Below are positions 11,451-23,099 of a stretch of DNA of 64,000 nucleotides, piece by piece. Position numbers and translations under genes: made by a program. The stretch is taken from contig NC_087065.1 in assembly GCF_963678635.1 (NCBI RefSeq), forward strand, positions 61,096,754 to 61,160,753, in the 5' to 3' direction. The DNA comes from Symsagittifera roscoffensis (taxonomy: Eukaryota > Xenacoelomorpha > Acoela > Convolutidae). Numbering within the stretch: the stretch's first letter is position 1; every line of letters begins with the position of its first letter. The notes below the pieces were generated by a model that saw nothing but the letters and a program-made list of their open reading frames with translations, did no database searches and was not told where the DNA came from.

Positions 11451-12889
11451 AACATTCCCAAAGTTATTCTTTTTTAGCTTTGGACCATCTCCTTGCAGTT
11501 TTGGAAAAAAAAATGATCAAAAAAGTGCCTATCTTTCTTTCTATAGTAACTGTATTTTTCAAAGACTCCAAATTAACAAAAAGCCATTTTTATTTTCCTG
11601 GCGTCAACCCGGCATCTGCTTATAAAATGTTTGTTTTAAAACAAATCGTTTTTACAAAAATAAAACAAGATTGTCTGAGAATTTTGCTTCTCAACTTGTT
11701 TGAAAAATCGCTTTTTGAACTTAAATTTGCGTTAAATTATTTTTACATGACTCTACCAATTTATTATGAACTTTTTTGCACTGCGCTCTTAATGATTTAG
11801 CAATTAGAAAGTATTCGCTCGATTAAAGTAAGCCGGCAATTGTGCAGTTATAGCCGACACAGCTACATTTTTGAAACAAATCCAAAAGAGTCAAATTTTT
11901 ATATATTTTTTTCTGAATTTAACTGTTTTTTGTTTTTTGTTGGAAAGGTGAAACAAGAATGCAGGAAGTATTTGTTCTAAATTGCTTAAAACTTTTTTGG
12001 AGGACCAATTGTGGCTTTAAAAAAAAGATTTTTTTATTGTGAAGCAACTGAGTTGAAGAACTCTCATAAAACAATAACAGTATTTTAGAAATTTTTAGCC
12101 TAAAAAATGAACTTTACCGTGATCAGCAGTCAAATTAATACAGATGGTCTTACAGAGAGCTTCTGAGAAACGTTTGATATCAATCAACCCAAATTGCATG
12201 TCGTGAGAATTTACAGAAGGAAAGTATCCTACTTGTTTGCCTTTTTTAAGGCCGGCTGAAAAATGTTTATGCCTTCAGAAGTTCTTGTATTTTGTGATCA
12301 GTTACAAAAATTGTGGGGATTAGAAAAGGCTACTTTGACTATTTTGGAATAATTGATGTGATCAAGTTTTTTAGTAACAAATAGCGCATGAGGGCTTTTT
12401 AATGCAACTAAATTATAACCAAAATGAGGCTAGCTAATTGACCAAAAAGCGCTCCTGAGGCTAGCTTAATTAGACTAGCTAATTGACCGTAAAGCGCACT
12501 TTTAACGTTACTCAAATCTTTACACCAAAAATATCACAGTGGCCTAAATTTTGGTGCGAAGAGAATGTTTTCTATAAGATCAAGAAACACTTTCCAATTT
12601 GCTTCTTTCAATTGAATCAAAGTTGCTCTGATACAAAAACTGTTCCAAAACGTTAACTAGCAGTCAAATTATTTGGCGTTTCCTTTGATGCAGTTTCGAT
12701 TAGATTTTTTTGTTCGGACCACTCAAATGAGGGCAAAAAAAACATTATGGAGTTTGTTGTACTTGTTGCACTTGATTCAGATGCCCCAAGGAACGCATCT
12801 AGAGCCTCAAGTTTGATATAAAATTATAGCTCGTTTGGCTGCACTTTGGATTCCAAAAAAATTTAAAAAATTGTTTCGGTCTCAAAAAA
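11451..12889. other. AT-rich DNA with a 124-codon chance frame
   Basis: The plus-strand frame at 11426-11800 begins inside the R2-like repeat, has no ATG at its opening and no recognisable domain. Near 12420-12495 GCTAGCTAATTGACC is duplicated locally. No gene supported. Confidence 0.4.
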
Positions 12890-13250
12890 TGTTTGTGTAG
12901 TTTTTTTAAAATAGAAAAAAAAATACACGCAGAGAAATGGCTAAAAACATGTTCAATTACAGAACACAAAATTTTTTATGCAATCGGAATTTTTTGAAAA
13001 GTTTTTTCTCTAAACTCGAAAATAAATAGCCAGATTTTTGTCTTTTCTTCATCACAAAAACTGTTTTAAACAGCAAACTCATTTTTTCACACTAGGAAAT
13101 TGTGCTTTATCGCTCTTTTCATACTCTGAAATTGTAAAAAAAAAAGCATGTTTTTTTAAAGCGAAAGAACACTAGTTTTCGCTACTACATTGAATTTTTT
13201 AAATATTTTTACTTTTATTTGTATACGATAAACCTAACTTTTTGTACATA
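12890..13250. repeat. R2 interspersed repeat fragment
   Basis: Carries the family signatures of a CATGTT-bearing AGAAATGGCTAAAAACATG start and the GAAATTGTAAAAAAAAAAGCATG variant of the GTATGACAAGCA motif. It is more diverged than the 42.5-kb copy. Confidence 0.35.
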
Positions 13251-13264
13251 GCGAGAAAATTTTT

Positions 13265-13565
13265 AGCTAGAACGATACTGATCAAGGCTAAATCCTGAAT
13301 GTTCCGACTGTCCCTTAATTCATGCCGAATAGTTAATGAGAAAAAAATATTGAAAGACTATAATTTTTGGACAAAATCAAAGTGTAAAATTATGATTCGT
13401 ACGGAATTAATACGACCAATTAGCTAGCCTCAATTCAATTCGGAACACTTTTGTTGTCCGTGATAGTTCGCCACGCATAAATAATTCGCGTTACGCTCTC
13501 AGCATTATGAAAAAACAATTCGAAGCGCGCATAATTTAGTCCAGAACATGATTAATTTGGCAATT
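13265..13565 (-). mobile_element. Fragment of a second Helentron-like subfamily
   Basis: One edge has AAATCCTGAATGTTCCGACTGTCCC, the hairpin-end box of the main family. The interior is different: ATTCGTACGGAATTAATACGACCAATTAGCTAGCCTCAATTC. That interior is shared in reverse complement with 55.05-55.55 kb. The fragment abuts copy D at 13611. Confidence 0.5.
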
Positions 13566-13610
13566 TCCAAACCCCCAGAGCTTAACAAAAAAAATTGGAG
13601 GCAAATAGTT

Positions 13611-14115
13611 TTTGTTCCGACTTTCGATACGAAAATAACGGAATATTTGTGCTCGGGTTGGGTTTTTTTTTCTTCAGACAAATTTCGACTTTTTAAATAG
13701 CCATTTTTGACGGAATTTTTTTTTATCATTCAAAAGGTATTGTTGTCTTGAGTTTAAATTTGAAAAGATATTTCACCTGTGATCATTTTTTGTAAGGTTA
13801 TGAAGGTTTAAAGGTTGCCATTTTGGCCATTTTGACCAATTTGGGACAGTTAACGCGCGATATAATTCTTATAAATAGTTCCAAATTGGTTGAACGAAAC
13901 TTGTTTGCCATAATTGATTTGTTACAAGGAACGAAATATATCTTTTTGTGTTTTATATGGCGTGCGAGGGGATGATTTTCATAGAAAATTTTTCAAAAAT
14001 TTTTTCGTTTTATTTTATTTCATTTAATTTTTTAAATGTTTTTACTGCTGCTCCATAAACCTTAAAAGGCAGTCGGATCATTCAGGGCTTCGCCCTGATA
14101 CGAGCAGTCTTGTTT
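13611..14115 (+). mobile_element. Helentron-like (HINE) element, copy D
   Basis: About 505 bp. It begins TTGTTCCGACTTTCGATACGAAAATAACGG and ends GGCAGTCGGATCATTCAGGGCTTCGCCCTGATACGAGCAGTCTTGTTTT. The internal box has one substitution (AGTCGGATC). T residues flank both ends, as expected for insertion between Ts. Non-coding. Confidence 0.8.
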
Positions 14116-14770
14116 TGATTTTCAACTCAGAAAGTCGATATCTTTAAAGGGGTATAAAACAGTTTTGAAAACTTTTATTTCGATTGGCAAAAATTGACTG
14201 AATAAAAAACCCACCAAGCATAAATACACCGTTTTCTTCAAAAATTGCAATAAATTTTCGTTGCTTGCAAAAAACTGCATAATTTTTACTGCAAAGGACA
14301 TACATTAATCTAAGTCATAAAAATATACAAAAGTTTATTTGTTTTCATATAAAACATTTGTAATGTTTCTGGATTTGTTTTTTGAAAAACTCAATCTGGA
14401 CTACGTTAGGACACAAACTTTGCTTGCTATTTTTTGCTCCGTTATATATTTCGAGATGACCATAAAAGCGTGATAGAATTTCAAAGAGAAAAAAAAATGT
14501 ACTCACTTTTTTCAAATCTTTTTTAATAAAAACATTGTATCATACGTTTTTCATGTAAAAAAAACTTGTATGAGATGAGCATAAAAGCGAGTTTGCATTT
14601 CAAAAGAGAAAAAAAATTATTTACTTTTTTCAATTTTTTCTTCAGAAAAAACTTGTATCATACGTTTTTCATGTGGAAAAATTTGTAGGATGAAATTTTT
14701 TTTCAAATTTCTAATCAATTTTTCTTTGGTAATTGTATTTTTTCATACATTTGCTGGCTTTTTCAAATTT
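14116..14770. repeat. R2 interspersed repeat fragment with internal near-duplicate
   Basis: Has the R2 string AACTCAATCTGGACTACGTTAGGACACAAA. GTATGAGATGAGCATAAAAGCG and CATACGTTTTTCATGT each occur twice in related contexts (14455-14560 and 14570-14680), so an internal segment of about 110 bp is duplicated. Confidence 0.45.
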
Positions 14771-14989
14771 GCTGGCTTTTTCCAAATAAGTTTGACATAA
14801 TTTCAGCTCATGACCATGTCTGTAAGATTAGTTTTCATTCCCATGTTTAATTTTTATGGCTCATTGAATAATGCAATCATTCGTAAAAGTGTAATTGGTG
14901 CTTTTTGTGTATTTCCTTTGAATTGAATTTCGTGAGAACGTTTCTGGAAAAAATGCGGCAGTTTGAGCCCAAACTTTGCAATTTAAGAA

Positions 14990-16010
14990 CTATAAGAGGA
15001 TTCCGCAACAGACCAAAATCTTTTTTGTCGGGGATTCAGCAACATAGCTATTTTTTCATCTCCCTCGCTGTTTTGCAATCCACAAACAAATAGCTAAAAC
15101 ATTTTACCGCTCAAAATTGCTCCAAAAATAAGGAAACTTGCGGAACTGCGGAAAAGTTTGTGAAAAATAAAAACAAATAAGTGAATATAGCCATAAAAAA
15201 GTTGAACTGTTTCCGAATCTGCAACTGTACTCGAATCCGGAAATAGTACGCGGAATCCTCAAACTGTAACAGAATCCTCACTTATTTTGTGGATTCGAGT
15301 GACATATATAGTTACGCCTTGATATTAAATTTTGAACTGAAATCTATTTTTGTGGGCCATCAACAATACTGTACAAAAAGTTTAACCTCATTCAGCGCCA
15401 AAAGTTTGAAATTTTCAGCTTAATTTCAAATACTTATAGAATGAGCAATATTTTGATCTCAAAGTTTTTATATCTCAAGTACTACAAAAATGAACCCTTT
15501 CTAATTTCAAATACTGAAAAAAGGAACAAATTTCCGATCTCAAATACTGAAATATTGAAAAGAAACTGAGGTAAACTATTTTCATGGGCTATAATGCTGA
15601 AATATTCAAGCTAATACTCATTTACTACAAACACTAAAAAATATCTCCACAATTTTAGATGAATTCTGATTTATTGTTTGTTGTTTTTGGATTCTTCTTA
15701 CTTTAGTTAATTCCATGCTTTCAAATTCCACATTTGCTTGAAAAAAGTTTCAGCTATAGCTCTTAAATGTTCATGCAAGAACTGATTCATTTCAGTATAA
15801 CAAACAAAATTACGATCCACCTATTTTTGTGGAAATTGCTTACATTTGAGGATTCCGCTTACATTTTGCGGAAACAGGTTGCATTCAGAATTTCGAGCAA
15901 TTAGCTATATTCTCTTGTTACGTTCAGCGACAAAATTAATGTGCCGACCAGTTTTACGTTACAGAGTTTTATACGCTGAATATACGGAAACTTTTTAGGT
16001 GGAATCCACT
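14990..16010. repeat. R3 minisatellite-like region, GGATTCCGCAAATTGTAA type units
   Basis: Short units around (G/C)GAATCC(G/T)(C/A)AA(A/C)TGTA are scattered as degenerate tandem repeats, most densely at 15190-15300 and 15840-16010. The same unit forms arrays at 28.4-28.76, 36.1-37.15 and 47.7-48.08 kb. No coding signal. Confidence 0.5.
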
Positions 16011-16110
16011 TACATTTTAGAACAAGTTTAAAAACTGGTCTCTGGAATCCAGGAATATACACACTCAAAGTTGTGCGCCTATTCAGCGCTCAGTTTCCCC
16101 ATGTAATACA
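16011..16110 (-). repeat. R4 interspersed repeat fragment
   Basis: The reverse complement reads GCGCACAACTTTGAGTGTGTATATTCCTGGATTCCAGAGACCAG. It matches the R4 family seen at 34.3, 44.4, 47.5, 53.3 and 55.6 kb (GGCGCACAATTTGGTGTGTGTA, then CTGGAATCCAGAGACAAGTCTTTAAT). Confidence 0.55.
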
Positions 16111-17095
16111 TTTTTTGGTTTTTCACAACTGTAATATAGTTGCAACTCTTTTTTTTCTTTTGTTTCATGGGGCTTAAAAGAGTTTGTGCACATTAGGCCG
16201 TCAGGAAAAAAATTAATTAAATTTAGCTTGAAAAACTAGCAGGTTGAATAAATAATTTTTTCCTTTCACTGGACAAAAAAAAACATGCAATAATTCATAA
16301 AAACCATGCAAAACATACATAAGTCCATTACGTTTTGAGCGATAGTCAACTAATTTTTCTGTCGGGGTTTAATAAACTTTTCGCAACTAATTAGCTCCGT
16401 TTCTAGACTATCTTGAGCTCCAAAACTTTTTGTTGAGGCGAATTTTTTTGACCGCCAAAAGAAGCAGCCTTAATATCTAATTAACGCCAATTGTTTGAAC
16501 AACATCACGTTTCTACAGCGCGCTGTGCTCGGCGTGCGACGTAAAAAAAACTAGTTCCTTTTAGTTTGAAGCGCATACAATTTTGCAGGAGGTTTCTAAG
16601 GAATTTTACAGACGATTTGCCCTTGACTTAATTTAATTAGATTTTTACTAAATATTAAGGGGAAAGGATGGTGAAATAGCTGTTTGCTCTGCCTCAACCT
16701 GTAGCTTGGGACTCCAAACAAATCATGATCATTTAATGGCTAATTCGGCATATTTCCCCCTAGTATTCCATAAAGTCAAGGGCAGCGTGGAAATTTTCAG
16801 AACGTATAAGTTTTGAACTAAAAAGATATATTTTATAACGGTGTGCGCAAAATAACGGTGTTCATCTTTAATTCTGCGGCAATAATCGAGACAAACTTTG
16901 GCTCAACAAAACCTCTGGGGCTTCAGGAAAGCTATGAAATTCAATTTAATCAGCTCATGAAAGTCTACGTTACCTCTAAGCTTAACAAAACCCTAGAGTT
17001 GACGTGGACCAAGCTGATATAAGCCAGAACATTTTTGGTTGAAAAGTATGTTTGTTTTTAAGGTTGCCAAAAAGTGAAATGTTTGCTTTTTTCAG
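16111..17095. other. Sequence upstream of the GPCR exon, presumably intron
   Basis: No second GPCR exon was recognised here or further left on the plus strand. The last bases, TTTGCTTTTTTCAG, form a strong 3-prime splice acceptor at 17095, so this stretch is best read as intron of that gene. Confidence 0.5.
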
Positions 17096-17375
17096 GGCGC
17101 AAAAAGAGAAGGAGCGACGAGCGATTATTGTGCTGGGCGTGGTCATGGTGACATTCTTGGCATGCTGGCTGCCATTTTTCGTTTACTACCCCATCATATC
17201 TCTCTGTGGGGAAAAATGCAACAACCGAATAACGATGACCTTCCTAGAAATTTTCACTTTCTTGGGCTGGCTCAACTCAGCCCTCAATCCCGTCATTTAC
17301 ACAATCTTCAATATGGAGTTCAGAAACGCCTTTAGAAGAATTCTGTCGCCGCTTCTGAATAAATTTAAGCGATAG
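17096..17375 (+). CDS. Last exon of a class A GPCR (aminergic-type receptor), partial
   Basis: The exon begins after the acceptor TTTGCTTTTTTCAG and ends at TAG. It encodes the end of intracellular loop 3 (QKEKERRA), TM6 with CWLPFF, a short extracellular loop 3 with two cysteines (SLCGEKC), TM7 with NPVIY (the NPxxY motif), helix 8 (MEFRNAFRRIL) and a very short basic tail (LSPLLNKFKR). This is the membrane-embedded signalling core of a rhodopsin-family receptor. The NSALNPVIYTIFN pattern together with CWLPFF and a short tail is typical of biogenic-amine receptors, most like D2-like dopamine or related octopamine/serotonin receptors. The ligand cannot be assigned without TM3 and TM5. A splice junction in loop 3 just before TM6 is common in this family. 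The exon looks intact, with no stops or frameshifts. TM1-TM5 were not found in the preceding 17 kb, though 200 bases are missing at 10.3 kb. Confidence 0.85.
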
Positions 17376-17552
17376 GCTTACCAAATAGAAATTGTTCATT
17401 AATTTACAAAACAAAAAGTATATTTAATACTGATGGAGCGACAAGAACTGATTCAAATGAAATTCAAATTTGCGAAATAATTCGATTTATACAAAACACA
17501 AAAAAAGACTAACCGGATACAAATCATGTACCACAAAATGTTTCGCCCAGGG

Positions 17553-17956
17553 CAGCGGCGGATCTAGAATTTTCTTGCGGGGGTGCGGATTTTCCCAATT
17601 TTTTTTTAAAAAATTTTGTCGATCTTTTTTTTAGGTCGAATGAATTACTTTTCGAGCACTCTCGGAACACTATAAAGACCCTATTGTGACCAAAATTTTT
17701 GCGCCGCCGGCAAAATTTTGAAACAACAGGCCAAAAAGGCGTTTTAGGCACTTTTTAGAAAATGTTTGATCAAAAAATTGCTTTCCTCTCAAATTTAGTA
17801 TATATTGGCGCCAAAGGCGTCTCTAGAAAAAATTTAGGGTCCGTCATCCAAAAATGGGGAACTTTATTTAGTACAAAGGTGGGAACCTTTGGGTCGGCAG
17901 GGGATCGAGTCCCCGAAGAGGGGTGTCTGCCCCCTCCCCCCTTAAATCCGCTGATG
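17553..17956 (+). mobile_element. hAT-type MITE, copy 1
   Basis: 404 bp bounded by CAGCGGCGGATCTAGAATTTTC and CCCCCCTTAAATCCGCTGATG. The flanks GCCCAGGG and GCCCACTG could be an 8-bp target-site duplication (6 of 8 match). The interior carries the family hallmarks: a purine-rich left arm, TTTTTAGGCACTTTT, TTGGCGCCAAAGGCG, and a C-rich right arm. It lies just 3-prime of the GPCR exon. Open frames in it are not genes. Confidence 0.75.
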
Positions 17957-17964
17957 GCCCACTG

Positions 17965-19115
17965 TGTGGTATTTCATTGCTCTACAGATTTTTATGGAAA
18001 TTGAATCGTCCTTTCGACAAAAATGCTTTGATTTTCTACCAAATTGGTTCAAATATTACGAAGAATTGACTTGTCTTTGAAGTTGTGGACAAAAATCATG
18101 GTTATTTCTACGAAATTTCTGGGTTTATAATTAGTTTTGATATTGTTCGGGCTCGGTAATTTTACAAAAAACATTTCTGATCGGTTTTTTTCTACGGTAA
18201 AGCTTTTTGATGAAAATTGTCCATAACGCCATAAAAAACTGAGCTCACTAGCATAAAAAAAATAACTTGCGATTATATTTTGAATAGTTACGCGGTTTTA
18301 AACTAGACAAACTATGGGCTCTAAGCGAGAGCATTTTCTTAGCTGGTAGCGAATGATCCGGCTAAACAATTTTTCCGATTTGGTATGAAAGGCAATCAAC
18401 TTAAACATTGCGTTAAAAATACACGCACAGTTTTCGCATTGTGCTCTTACTTGCGTATGGGAGGATATCTTGCAAACAAATTGGGAAAAAAGTCCAAAAA
18501 ATTTATAAAATTTTTTCACTAAAATATACCTCAGACCGCAAAACAAGTCGCCTAAAAAATCTGCTACATGCGTTGTTCAGAGAAAATGACAAATTAATTA
18601 TTCTCAGGGTTGTTTTTTCAACAGAAAAAATTTGATTTTGTTACTAGGTTTTGACAGAAATCTTCTGAGCATTCTTAAAAACATTGATGGCCGGGGCTCA
18701 AATATAAAAAGTTTTTCACTTTGGTTGTTGTTTTTTGAGTAAAAAAACTGTTTGATTTTAGGACTGCTTTGACAATAAAATTTCATAATAACATAATTAT
18801 CGCGCAATTTTTCGTTTTATTAAAAAGTAAGTGGCAAAATTCTTCAATCTAAATTGAATTAATGCAAAAAGTTTGTTCATTTTATTGCGTTATCAGACGC
18901 AAAGCATTCCATTTGTACTTGACTAGTTCATGGGATGTTAAAATTGAGGAATAAAATTTTCGAAAAATAATTATTTCGAATGATTCAAATGAATTTTTAA
19001 TCAAAATTTTTTTGACTGACGTTAGAAAGCAGTCGCAAAACTCAAAGTCCGATATGAGCAGTCATGTCTTTCTGTACCAAGCGGACTGAAATGCGTTAAA
19101 AGTAGCTCAAAACTG
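17965..19115. other. AT-rich DNA, nothing recognised
   Basis: Overlapping short frames on both strands near 18300-18810 have no motif. A CGATATGAGCAGTCATG string near 19051 resembles the hairpin-end tail of the Helentron-like family but is too short to call. Confidence 0.4.
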
Positions 19116-19597
19116 ATTGTCCGACTTTCCTAACGAACGGAACATTTGTGCTTGGGGTGGTTTTTTCAGAAATTTCGACTTTATAATTAAGAGATTTTGA
19201 CGGAGTTTTTCATATCAGCCAAAAGGTATAGTTGTATTCAGCTCACGTTTGAAAATTTAATTTACCTTTTTTTCATAAATTTATGCAATTATGTGGGTTG
19301 AAAGATTGCCATTTTGGCGATTTAGGAACAATTAACGCGCGATTTATTTCCCGCTAATAACGCGTAGGCGGAAATTTAATCCCTTATTGAAATCGTTCCA
19401 AATTGGTTGAAACAGGCTATTTGTCATCGTTTCTATAATCGTTAACTTTGTGCTCCATATGGCGTGTGCGGTGATGACTTTAGTTTTTAAGTTTTGTAAC
19501 TTTTTTTTTAAATTAATTGATTTTGTAAAGCGAACACTGCTTCATAGATCTTAGAAGACAGTCGGACAGCTTTGGCCTGATACGAGCAGTCTTGTTT
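19116..19597 (+). mobile_element. Helentron-like (HINE) element, copy E
   Basis: Starts ATTGTCCGACTTTCCTAACGAACGG and ends CAGTCGGACAGCTTTGGCCTGATACGAGCAGTCTTGTTTA. Both 9-bp boxes are present with the same T-to-deletion variant (GTCCGACT / AGTCGGAC), so the inverted pair has stayed complementary. The end hairpin is eroded (AGCTTTGGCCTG). The core palindrome AACGCGCGATTTATTTCCCGC is recognisable. Confidence 0.75.
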
Positions 19598-19599
19598 AC

Positions 19600-21556
19600 T
19601 TTACTAACTCAATTAAGTTATCAACTCTAATAAACTTTTATCTTTCGGAGTTTTGAAGCAAGAAGCGTAAAGTTCGCGCTCCGCGTGGTCATTTTCTTCA
19701 TCCAAACTAAAAGAATAACTACAATTTTTTGAATTATCATCAGATAGATATTGATGCCCTGTGCTCAAAATGACAGTTTTTTTCTCTTGTTTCTTCAAAT
19801 AAAGATACGGTGTTTGTAGTTTTCAAATAGACGCATCCGTGACATATAATGCGCTCAAAATTTCTAGCTATCTATTAATGCGTATAATGCTTGCGGCCGC
19901 ATAGTTAAATTATAATTCAATCCAAATTGAAATAAAGCAAGCTAATTATTCTAGATGTTACTTTTGAAATAAGAAAGGAATTAGGTTTTCCTAAAATTTC
20001 TGCTTTTGCTAGAACTTCAAACATTTCTTGGTCAAGATGGAAACATAGTGAACAAGGCCTGTGTTTTTTTTTATACTTATTCCGCCCAAATCTCTCAATT
20101 TTGCAAATTCAAAATTCAAGGTAAAATTGCTGAGAACAACATACTGATAGCACTGGTTGATTTGATTTTTACAAATGCAATCATTCTATTCTTAAGCCGA
20201 CTTCTAACAAGGCCGACTTTGAGCAGATATGAAGGTGGTCATTTTTTCCCTGAAGCAGGTTTCTGTGTTTTTTTCTTTGAGTGAGAGGGAGGATGTTAAG
20301 CGTTCGTTTTTTAAATTTTTATCAGTTTGTATAACCAAAAACAACCACAGAATGAGATTCGCAATTATAACAAAAAGAACTTGAAAGTGCCACCATATTC
20401 AATTGTGTTACGAAAAGTTTTCGAAAAGTTTTATTAATTTTTAATTATGTTTCAATTAACCTTCCTTTAAACGATTGAAAAAGCACCCATATCCAGTTTC
20501 AAGAATAGAATATAATTAAAATAAGTTTTTTCATTCGGCCTGTCAAAATTTTGACAAAACGAGAAAATAGAAGCGTTTATAATCGTGTGTAATGGTTTTG
20601 AAAAGATTATCGTTATTCAATTAAAATGGGTTGTAAGAGAATAAATTCGCTTAAAAAACATAAAATCGAATGTAATTGATTATCAATAGGTTAAACACCT
20701 ACATTTGGTATTTATTGACAATCATGATGGTCAAAAATTTGACACGATAACCCGTTATAAAGATTACTTCAGAAGACTAAAATTGCATGAGCGTATTCCT
20801 AAATTTTCAAGTTTATTCTAATACGTGCCATTTTGTTCAGTTTTTTCTCAAAACTTTAGCAATTAAGATACCACAAACAAGTAAGAAAACAAAGACAGCC
20901 GTGTGCTGTGCAAGTAGCTCAGGATGTTCCTACATACTCCTAAATAATACATAAAATTTAAAAATTTTACGACAAACCTATAATTTGTATTTGATCGTTC
21001 AAATCACGGATGAAAGGACTTCAAAATAATGTATTTTGCAGCTCGTTGCGGTGATTTTTGGTGTAAGTTTTTATGATTCAAAAACAAAATAATCCTGGTC
21101 ACTCACCTTTAATGCTCAAAATTAGACCAAAAATCAAAACTTTTAAACCTGATTTTCTCAACGCTGTGAATTTTTTTTCTAAAATAGGGACTGAAAGGAC
21201 TTTAGTCTGATATATTGCCAGACCCATTCCGATGATTATTTATGATACCTGATTTTGCGTGGAAAACAAAAAAGGATAAAATTAAAATACAACCGAATAC
21301 AAAAACACAATGATCCATCAAGGACAGGTATTTATATCTAGACTTCTCATACTTTTTATGCTTAAACTCTTGTTGCTGACGATCGTAAAAATACTAGCTG
21401 ACATTCCTAATTTATCGTTAACCAACTGCTCATTCTCTTAGCGAGTGACTTCCGGTGCCACCAGCTTTTACATGGCAGAAATTGAGATCACAAAAACAAA
21501 AATGCTCAGCGTAATGAATTATGAAAATAACAATTGTAACAAAGCAGTGAGGATAG
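19600..21556. other. AT-rich DNA, nothing recognised
   Basis: A 92-codon plus-strand frame (20006-20284) and others are open by chance. No repeat family, splice-consistent exon or RNA gene seen. Confidence 0.4.
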
Positions 21557-21846
21557 CCGGGTCGAGATCCCGCTCAAAAACCGCTCAAGATATGAATGGT
21601 TTGAGCGGTTTTCCAGCAAGATTTGTGCGGTTTGAGCGGTTTGGGCGGTTTGGGCGGTTTTTTTTTGGAAAAACCGCTCAAAACCGTTCAAATCTTGCGC
21701 GGTTTTTGAGCGGTTTTTTTAGATAAACCGTTCAAAAACCGCTCAAACTGCCCATTTTGAAGCAAGATTTTGAGCGTAATTGTCCAAAAAAACCGCTCAA
21801 ACCGCTCAAATCTTGCTTCAAAATAGGTGAAAAATCTCGACTCGGG
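21557..21846. mobile_element. Palindrome-rich 290-bp element built from GAGCGGTTT units
   Basis: Bounded by CCGGGTCGAGAT and ATCTCGACTCGGG, an imperfect terminal inverted repeat. The interior holds nine exact GAGCGG/CCGCTC hexamers in both orientations, usually as (T)TTGAGCGGTTT, plus variants such as GGGCGG. It also holds an internal inverted pair, TTTTGAAGCAAGATTTTGAGCG (about 21754) and CGCTCAAATCTTGCTTCAAAA (about 21804). The single strand would fold into nested hairpins. The open frames that read RFGRFGRF across it are a consequence of the repeat. No target-site duplication is obvious. Confidence 0.65.
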
Positions 21847-21847
21847 T

Positions 21848-23099
21848 AAAAATAACTGGAGCCCACTTGTTTTCAATTTGTACTAACGTCTGAAGTTTGT
21901 TGGTTGCTACCAGTAAATGTTGATTCCTTTTGGTAGCACAGCTTACAATAATCACAATCGCACGCAGCCAGCCACTCCACTATGTAAAACCGTTTTGTTC
22001 CATCTTTTTTCATAAGATTCTTCGTATTGTGCCAGACCATTTCTTTTTATGATGGCATAAAAAATTCCTTAGTTTTGGTTTTTACCTGATTTCAGGAAAG
22101 GCAGTAGAAGCCAGCTACATTGTCCTGATTGATACTATTTTCAATACGCTTTACATAAAACCCAATACAGCTGTCAAAGGGTCTCTGTCTGAATGTCAGC
22201 AAAGAAAGACAAGCAGAACTCAGTAGAATAATACTCAATTTTTAAAACCCTTTGAAATACTCAATTTCTTTTTGGGGTTTTTCGAAATTGGACGTTCATT
22301 TTGAGATTTTATAAAATTTACAGTGTGAAAACAGCAAAGTGTTAACTTGTTCTGAAATCATTTTGAAATCACTCTGAGAGAGCTGTTTCAAAGTTCTAAA
22401 TGGGCCATGATTCTTAACGCAAAAGATTTGAAATTAAGAAGTAGAAGGAATTCACCAATTTTTTCGAAGCCTTAGCTGCTTTTGGATTTGGTTTTCTGAT
22501 GTAAATGATTTCAGTATCTACAGAAGAAATGCAGTCAATTGAATGATAAAAAAACTGCAAATTCATTAATCGGTACTGATGGATTGATCAGACAAAAAAT
22601 TGAATAAATAAAATGATGACGATCTTGGCCGATCATCATATCAAGAGCTTTAATTCAGGACTTGTTCAGCTGTCCAGTCAAAATCCTACTTAATAACGCG
22701 TATAAAAAATTTGCGATAATAATAAACTTACCGCAATTGTGGCGGCAGAAGTTGATGATCATCAATCTCGTCTGGGTTTTCATGCTCAATCTTAATAAAA
22801 GTGTTTGATGAGGTTAGTCTTAGATCAATTTCTTATGAGATACAAGTGCAAGATTCACCGCTGGTCTCGTTAAGGTACCTAGTGCTTGAGTTTACACGAG
22901 CGATCCACTAAAAATTTCTAGCACTAGAGCTATTGGCTAGAGGACTCGTGGTGTAAATTCCTCAAGTAACTACACGAAGTCATTCTTTTTCGAGAAATGC
23001 TTTGTTTTGCGTTCATTCAGTCTTTTGATGAGAGATGGTGTGTAATCTGTACCTAGAAGACTTCAGAAGCTGCCAAGTCTACCTTATGCTAGCTTCAAT
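21848..23099. other. No recognised feature; may include the eroded end of a BEL relic
   Basis: GC content rises from about 22.7 kb toward the integrase relic. By position the C-terminal end of that pol could continue here, but I cannot align any motif. An 11-bp inverted repeat near 22905-22960 (GCACTAGAGCTATTGGCTAGAGG) is the only other structure noted. Confidence 0.35.

Noticed and set aside
11426-11800. 124-codon plus-strand frame as a gene
   Set aside because: Starts inside an interspersed repeat, has no ATG at its opening, and shows no domain.
21445-21876. RFGRFGRF-like peptide repeats suggesting a neuropeptide precursor
   Set aside because: The sequence reads from GAGCGGTTT modules of a palindromic element. 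The repeats occur on both strands, with no dibasic cleavage sites in register and no signal peptide.
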